Source of the DNA: Candidatus Woesearchaeota archaeon
GTDB lineage: Archaea; Nanobdellota; Nanobdellia; Woesearchaeales; GW2011-AR9
Assembly (NCBI GenBank): GCA_016213985.1
Contig: JACRPJ010000100.1
Span: 1-19,888, forward strand
Length of the DNA: 19,888 bases
Direction: 5' to 3'
Under the pieces are notes generated by a model. The model ran no database searches and was not told the DNA's origin. It saw nothing but the letters and a program-made list of their open reading frames with translations. Positions 13,441 through 19,888 of this stretch are shown here, in pieces. How positions within the stretch are numbered: position 1 is the stretch's first letter; every line of letters starts with the position of its first letter. Position numbers and translations under genes: made by a program.

Positions 13441-13535
13441 TCCCGGCCGGGGCACTTTATTCTCTTAACCATGAGTATTTTGTTTGATGAAGAAGTAGAG
13501 CAATTCTCCGTCTCTCTTACAGCATAGCTACCCCT

Positions 13536-17054
<3,519 letters not shown>

Positions 17055-17058
17055 TTAA

Positions 17059-17068
17059 GAGGCGCCTC
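17059..17068. promoter_or_regulatory. Palindrome in gyrB leader
   Basis: GAGGCGCCTC is a perfect 10-bp palindrome between the gyrB TATA box and start. It overlaps the GGAGG ribosome-binding sequence and could be an operator or could mask the SD in a hairpin; both are inference. Confidence 0.35.
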
Positions 17069-17113
17069 CTTTACTTTATCGACGGTAAATGTACTTACTA
17101 TAGAGAATTTTTG

Positions 17114-17128
17114 GGTTTATAAATATAT
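17114..17128 (-). promoter_or_regulatory. TATA box of gyrB
   Basis: The minus strand reads ATATATTTATAAACC, about 65-70 nt upstream of the TTG start, which predicts a leadered mRNA. Confidence 0.5.
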
Positions 17129-17154
17129 CGATGGAGAATTACTTTGAAATGATT

Positions 17155-17179
17155 TTAAAACCCCCCTCTTAAGTGGGTT
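17155..17179 (-). terminator. Possible terminator of surface protein gene
   Basis: On the minus strand AAACCCAC and GAGGGGGGTTTT form a GC-rich hairpin spanning the stop codon, followed by a short T run. Moderate evidence only. Confidence 0.3.
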
Positions 17180-19715
17180 TGGATTTTTTCTTCTTAAAGC
17201 GCGGACTTTTCCTGATTCTTAAGAAAAAGTAGATGCCTAAAATAAAGAGTAAAGAAAAGAAAACATAGGATAAATAGCTAGCGGTTTCTCCAACTTTTAA
17301 AACTTCGACGGTAAAAGTGATATTTTGCTTAAAGAGAGAGTGCTGCTCATCAAAACATTCTAAAGTCATATAACCGCTGGTTTTGGTGGAAGTAGCCAAA
17401 CCCAAAGGGGTGGTGAGATCAGCAATAGCCGAGCCGGTGAAGAAGTCAAACCATTTATTTTCCTTTACGGATTTACGGATTAAAACAAAATTGGTGATAT
17501 TGCCTTCCTGGAGATCGGCAAAAGAAGCCTGAGGAAGATCAATTAAAGAAGCCAGATCCGGGCTAAGGTAAAGGTCAAGCTTTTGGATAGCACAATTGCC
17601 CTTGTTAACTATTTCTCCCCGGTAAGAACCGTCTTTCACCAAAGAAATTTCTTCCGGAAGGGAAACTTCTAAGACATAATTGCAATGCTGTGCAGAGGAA
17701 TGGTTCGGTTCTGCTTCCAGAGAAGAAGTAGTTTTAGTGTTTAGGGGAAGAGCGGCAGTTTGAGGAACTCTAGAAGATTTTTTGCTTTCTGCATTTGAAG
17801 AGATAGAGGAATAACTTCCCCCGCCACCACCGCCTCCTCCGCCACCTCCCCCGCCGGAATTACTGGCCGGACCACTGACTGCTGGGGAAGAAGAAGTCTT
17901 TTCCTGACCGAAAAGGCCATACAAGCTTAAATGGGGAACAAAAGCATAAACATACTTGCCGGTAGTATTTACCGTCGAGTTTAATTCTTCCCAAGCTTGG
18001 CTGATCTCATAATAATAATAAATTTTGAGGGTATTTTCATCCAGATTAGCCTGGCTAACTTCTTCGTCAGTATAATAAATAGTTATTTTAACCGACGAAA
18101 GATGGCTTAAATTAGAGTGAATATCCACGTATCGATTGAAGGGAACCGCAGAGGGAGTATTATTTTGGGGATTAGAAGAGTATTCAACTAAAGTTATTGG
18201 AGTGCTTTCTAAAGTTTGATCCGAAATTAATTCCAGGGAAGTGCTGGTCCTGTTAATCGCATTAATCTGCATAGTCTCATTGCTTAAAACCGAATATAAT
18301 TCGCCAAAAGAACCACGGCAGTTATGGAGAGCACAGTAATCACAGGCAGAGACTTTATTATCCGGTTGACGGTTATCCGATTCTAATCCAGTTGAGGCAT
18401 AGCAATTATTAGCATCATTAAATCTGCTGGTAAAAGTATTGCCCGGCCAGCAGCTATCATTAATTTCCTGCCAGGAAGGAGTACAATAATCGCAGCTTAT
18501 CGAGGTATTATTATCTGAGGGTAAATCGTGGATTGTTCCGCAACGATTATTATCAGTATAGAATTTCAGTTTAGTGTCATCAGATTGACATAAACCATAA
18601 TCAACAGTCCAGTTTTCAGTGCAGGCGGGAGGGACATAAACACAATTCTGGGTAGTTGCCGGCTTAGTGGTTTCAGTACCGCAACTGTGGGCATCAGTAC
18701 AGAGCCGGGTCTGAGTTTGGTTCAGGAGACAGGTTTCCGGAGCCCACTCAATACAAGTCCAGTCTTCTAAGCATTGCCGGGCGATATAATCGACACTTAA
18801 TTTATATAGGATCGGAGTGCCCGTGCCATCGGAAGCTAAGAGGGCTTTAATCCGGATTTTATTTCCGCTGAAAGAGCTAATATTTCCATCTTGGGAAAGA
18901 GCCGACCAGGTGACTCCGGAATCGGCAGAATAAGAATAAGCAATATTTTGGGAGTTCAGTTCCTCTTCCTGAGAGAAAGTCTGCCAGCTGCTTAAAGCCG
19001 GAAGATCAAAGTCGTTGGTTTCAATAGTCGCAGAAGAAGGATAACTAGTATTAGTAGAGTTATGCTGAAGAATCTCTTTATGAACTGCCTGAATATAATC
19101 TACTTTGATATAATGTGGCGGGTCCAGAGCGAAAGTGCTTTGGGGAGAAACTAATCCAGAAATAGTGATATTATACCAGCCTTCGTTCTCATTAAACATG
19201 ACTTGACCATAACCCGAAGCACTACAGGTAGTGTTTTCGTCACAGAGATAAATCGGAATATGAACATTATTGCTCCGCAAGAGGTAGAGAGAAACTACAT
19301 CTCCATTGTTTAAAGGAATAGAGAAAGTAAGGTCTAACCAAGAATTCTCTTTGTTTAGAATAACAAATTTCCCATCTTTAGAACGGACTTCGGTGGTTTG
19401 GTCGTGGGGATTACCAGGCTTACGAAGCACGGCAGAGGTAACCTGAGCTTCGGAAACTTCTTCAGTAGTCCAGCTGTTGATGCTAATTTTTGGAATAAGC
19501 TGGACCTGCCGATTAGAAAGATTGATTAAAGAGGAATCATAAGTATAGTTCGCAGGATGGTCAAAATTCCATTCTTTCTGAGTGGGGGTTTCCTGATAAA
19601 CAGGGGAGCCAGTAAGGGTAAAGTTAGTCCTCAGCAAGAAAAAGGAAGTGATAACCACAAAAACCACCAGCACATACCACTGAAAATGGACTAGGGTAAC
19701 CTCTTTTTTACGCAT
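17169..19715 (-). CDS. Large membrane-anchored cell-surface protein
   Basis: 848 residues. An N-terminal hydrophobic segment (about 13-29, WYVLVVFVVITSFFLL) acts as signal or anchor; a second near the C-terminus (about 815-835) precedes a basic tail (FKKKKSKPT), so the bulk should lie outside. Residues about 315-358 resemble a thrombospondin type 1 repeat (CLEDWTCIEWAPETC). Further Cys-rich repeats run to about 466 with recurring CDYC. Then comes a beta-sandwich of PGF-pre-PGF style (about 500-610: DENTLKIYYYYE...EELNSTVN...HLSLYGLFG), a 13-glycine linker (about 625-637) and an S/T-rich stretch. Many NxS/T sequons suggest N-glycosylation. It is probably a lineage-specific surface or adhesion protein; the ligand is unknown. 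Confidence 0.88.
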   Translation of the reverse strand: MRKKEVTLVHFQWYVLVVFVVITSFFLLRTNFTLTGSPVYQETPTQKEWNFDHPANYTYDSSLINLSNRQVQLIPKISINSWTTEEVSEAQVTSAVLRKPGNPHDQTTEVRSKDGKFVILNKENSWLDLTFSIPLNNGDVVSLYLLRSNNVHIPIYLCDENTTCSASGYGQVMFNENEGWYNITISGLVSPQSTFALDPPHYIKVDYIQAVHKEILQHNSTNTSYPSSATIETNDFDLPALSSWQTFSQEEELNSQNIAYSYSADSGVTWSALSQDGNISSFSGNKIRIKALLASDGTGTPILYKLSVDYIARQCLEDWTCIEWAPETCLLNQTQTRLCTDAHSCGTETTKPATTQNCVYVPPACTENWTVDYGLCQSDDTKLKFYTDNNRCGTIHDLPSDNNTSISCDYCTPSWQEINDSCWPGNTFTSRFNDANNCYASTGLESDNRQPDNKVSACDYCALHNCRGSFGELYSVLSNETMQINAINRTSTSLELISDQTLESTPITLVEYSSNPQNNTPSAVPFNRYVDIHSNLSHLSSVKITIYYTDEEVSQANLDENTLKIYYYYEISQAWEELNSTVNTTGKYVYAFVPHLSLYGLFGQEKTSSSPAVSGPASNSGGGGGGGGGGGGGSYSSISSNAESKKSSRVPQTAALPLNTKTTSSLEAEPNHSSAQHCNYVLEVSLPEEISLVKDGSYRGEIVNKGNCAIQKLDLYLSPDLASLIDLPQASFADLQEGNITNFVLIRKSVKENKWFDFFTGSAIADLTTPLGLATSTKTSGYMTLECFDEQHSLFKQNITFTVEVLKVGETASYLSYVFFSLLFILGIYFFLRIRKSPRFKKKKSKPT

Positions 19716-19732
19716 AATTGTAGTATCCTTAA

Positions 19733-19747
19733 ATTATTATATAAATC
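19733..19747 (-). promoter_or_regulatory. TATA box of surface protein gene
   Basis: The minus strand reads AGATTTATATAATAA, about 25-30 nt upstream of ATG 19715. Confidence 0.5.
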
Positions 19748-19801
19748 TTTTTACTAAGTATCAGCGATAGAATGAATCTTATTGATATCAAAAGATAAAG
19801 A

Positions 19802-19888
19802 TTAAACTTCATCAATTCTCCAATGTGGGTTTACTTCTATATCTCCGGACTCGTCTTTACGCAAGAAACCTTCCCAAGCAATCATCGC
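19802..19888 (-). CDS. C-terminal end of an unidentified gene, partial
   Basis: An open frame enters from the right edge for 28 codons and ends at TAA (19802-19804). The end reads GDIEVNPHWRIDEV. It is too short to identify; coding is supported only by the unbroken frame and its position upstream of the surface gene promoter. Confidence 0.45.
   Translation of the reverse strand, partial: AMIAWEGFLRKDESGDIEVNPHWRIDEV

Larger units (their letters stand above)
13101..13454 (+). tRNA. tRNA-Glu(UUC) with three introns
   Basis: Four exons add up to a 75-nt tRNA: 13101-13120, 13211-13230, 13331-13351 and 13441-13454. The acceptor stem GCCCCGG / CCGGGGC is perfect with discriminator A73. The D-arm is GTGT..TCAT with U13-U22, as usual for archaeal Glu. 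The anticodon stem CTACA / TGTAG is perfect with loop CTTTCGA (anticodon TTC). The T-arm is CCGGG TTCAAAT CCCGG. No CCA is encoded. Introns lie in the D-loop after G19, at the canonical 37/38 site, and in the T-loop between 59 and 60. All three boundaries can be drawn as bulge-helix-bulge motifs, the canonical one perfectly. Charged tRNA-Glu reads GAA/GAG codons. Confidence 0.92.

Noticed and set aside
13471..13527. 18-codon frame MSILFDEEVEQFSVSLTA after the tRNA gene
   Set aside because: Too short, with no convincing start signal or similarity.

Overview
The window looks like a piece of an archaeal chromosome. It carries a Hef-type helicase/XPF nuclease, ribosomal protein S8e, a eukaryote-like TrpRS, an archaeal XerA-type recombinase, TATA-box promoters about 25-30 nt upstream of start codons (mostly leaderless), BHB-type tRNA introns and a large surface protein. 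Modest gene sizes, gyrase B and the surface protein style suggest a DPANN lineage; that placement is inference.

Layout. 1-164 is the 3' end of a probable LonB protease, converging on hef. xerA and hef (167-3290, minus) overlap by 11 bp and are probably co-transcribed. 3291-8148 is an accessory island with four gene units: a TPR protein, a RelE-like toxin/antitoxin pair, a convergent PIN/ribbon-helix-helix pair, and a queuosine-salvage (QNG1) gene broken by an in-frame TAG. The units are separated by related structured repeats (cores A-E) that all point the same way. Each unit is also bounded by its own inverted repeats, perfect over 12-15 bp for the first three. From 8149 core genes resume: S8e, a circularly permuted GTPase, unknown genes, two small membrane proteins, and a TrpRS lacking about 60 catalytic-domain residues. 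13101-13454 (plus) is a tRNA-Glu(UUC) gene interrupted by three introns, in the D-loop, anticodon loop and T-loop. gyrB (minus) holds a 508-residue LAGLIDADG intein in its TOPRIM metal site. The window ends with an 848-residue surface protein and the 3' tip of another gene.

Most unusual: (1) the accessory units form a cassette-like array next to a tyrosine recombinase. The separating cores have a stem-loop whose stem changes in a compensatory way while its RTAAA loop is kept, and each cassette has private complementary arms. (2) Two introns of the triple-intron tRNA gene carry stem-loops resembling these intergenic cores, which suggests one family of elements seeds both sites. No searches were possible; identities rest on motif reading and recalled family sequences.
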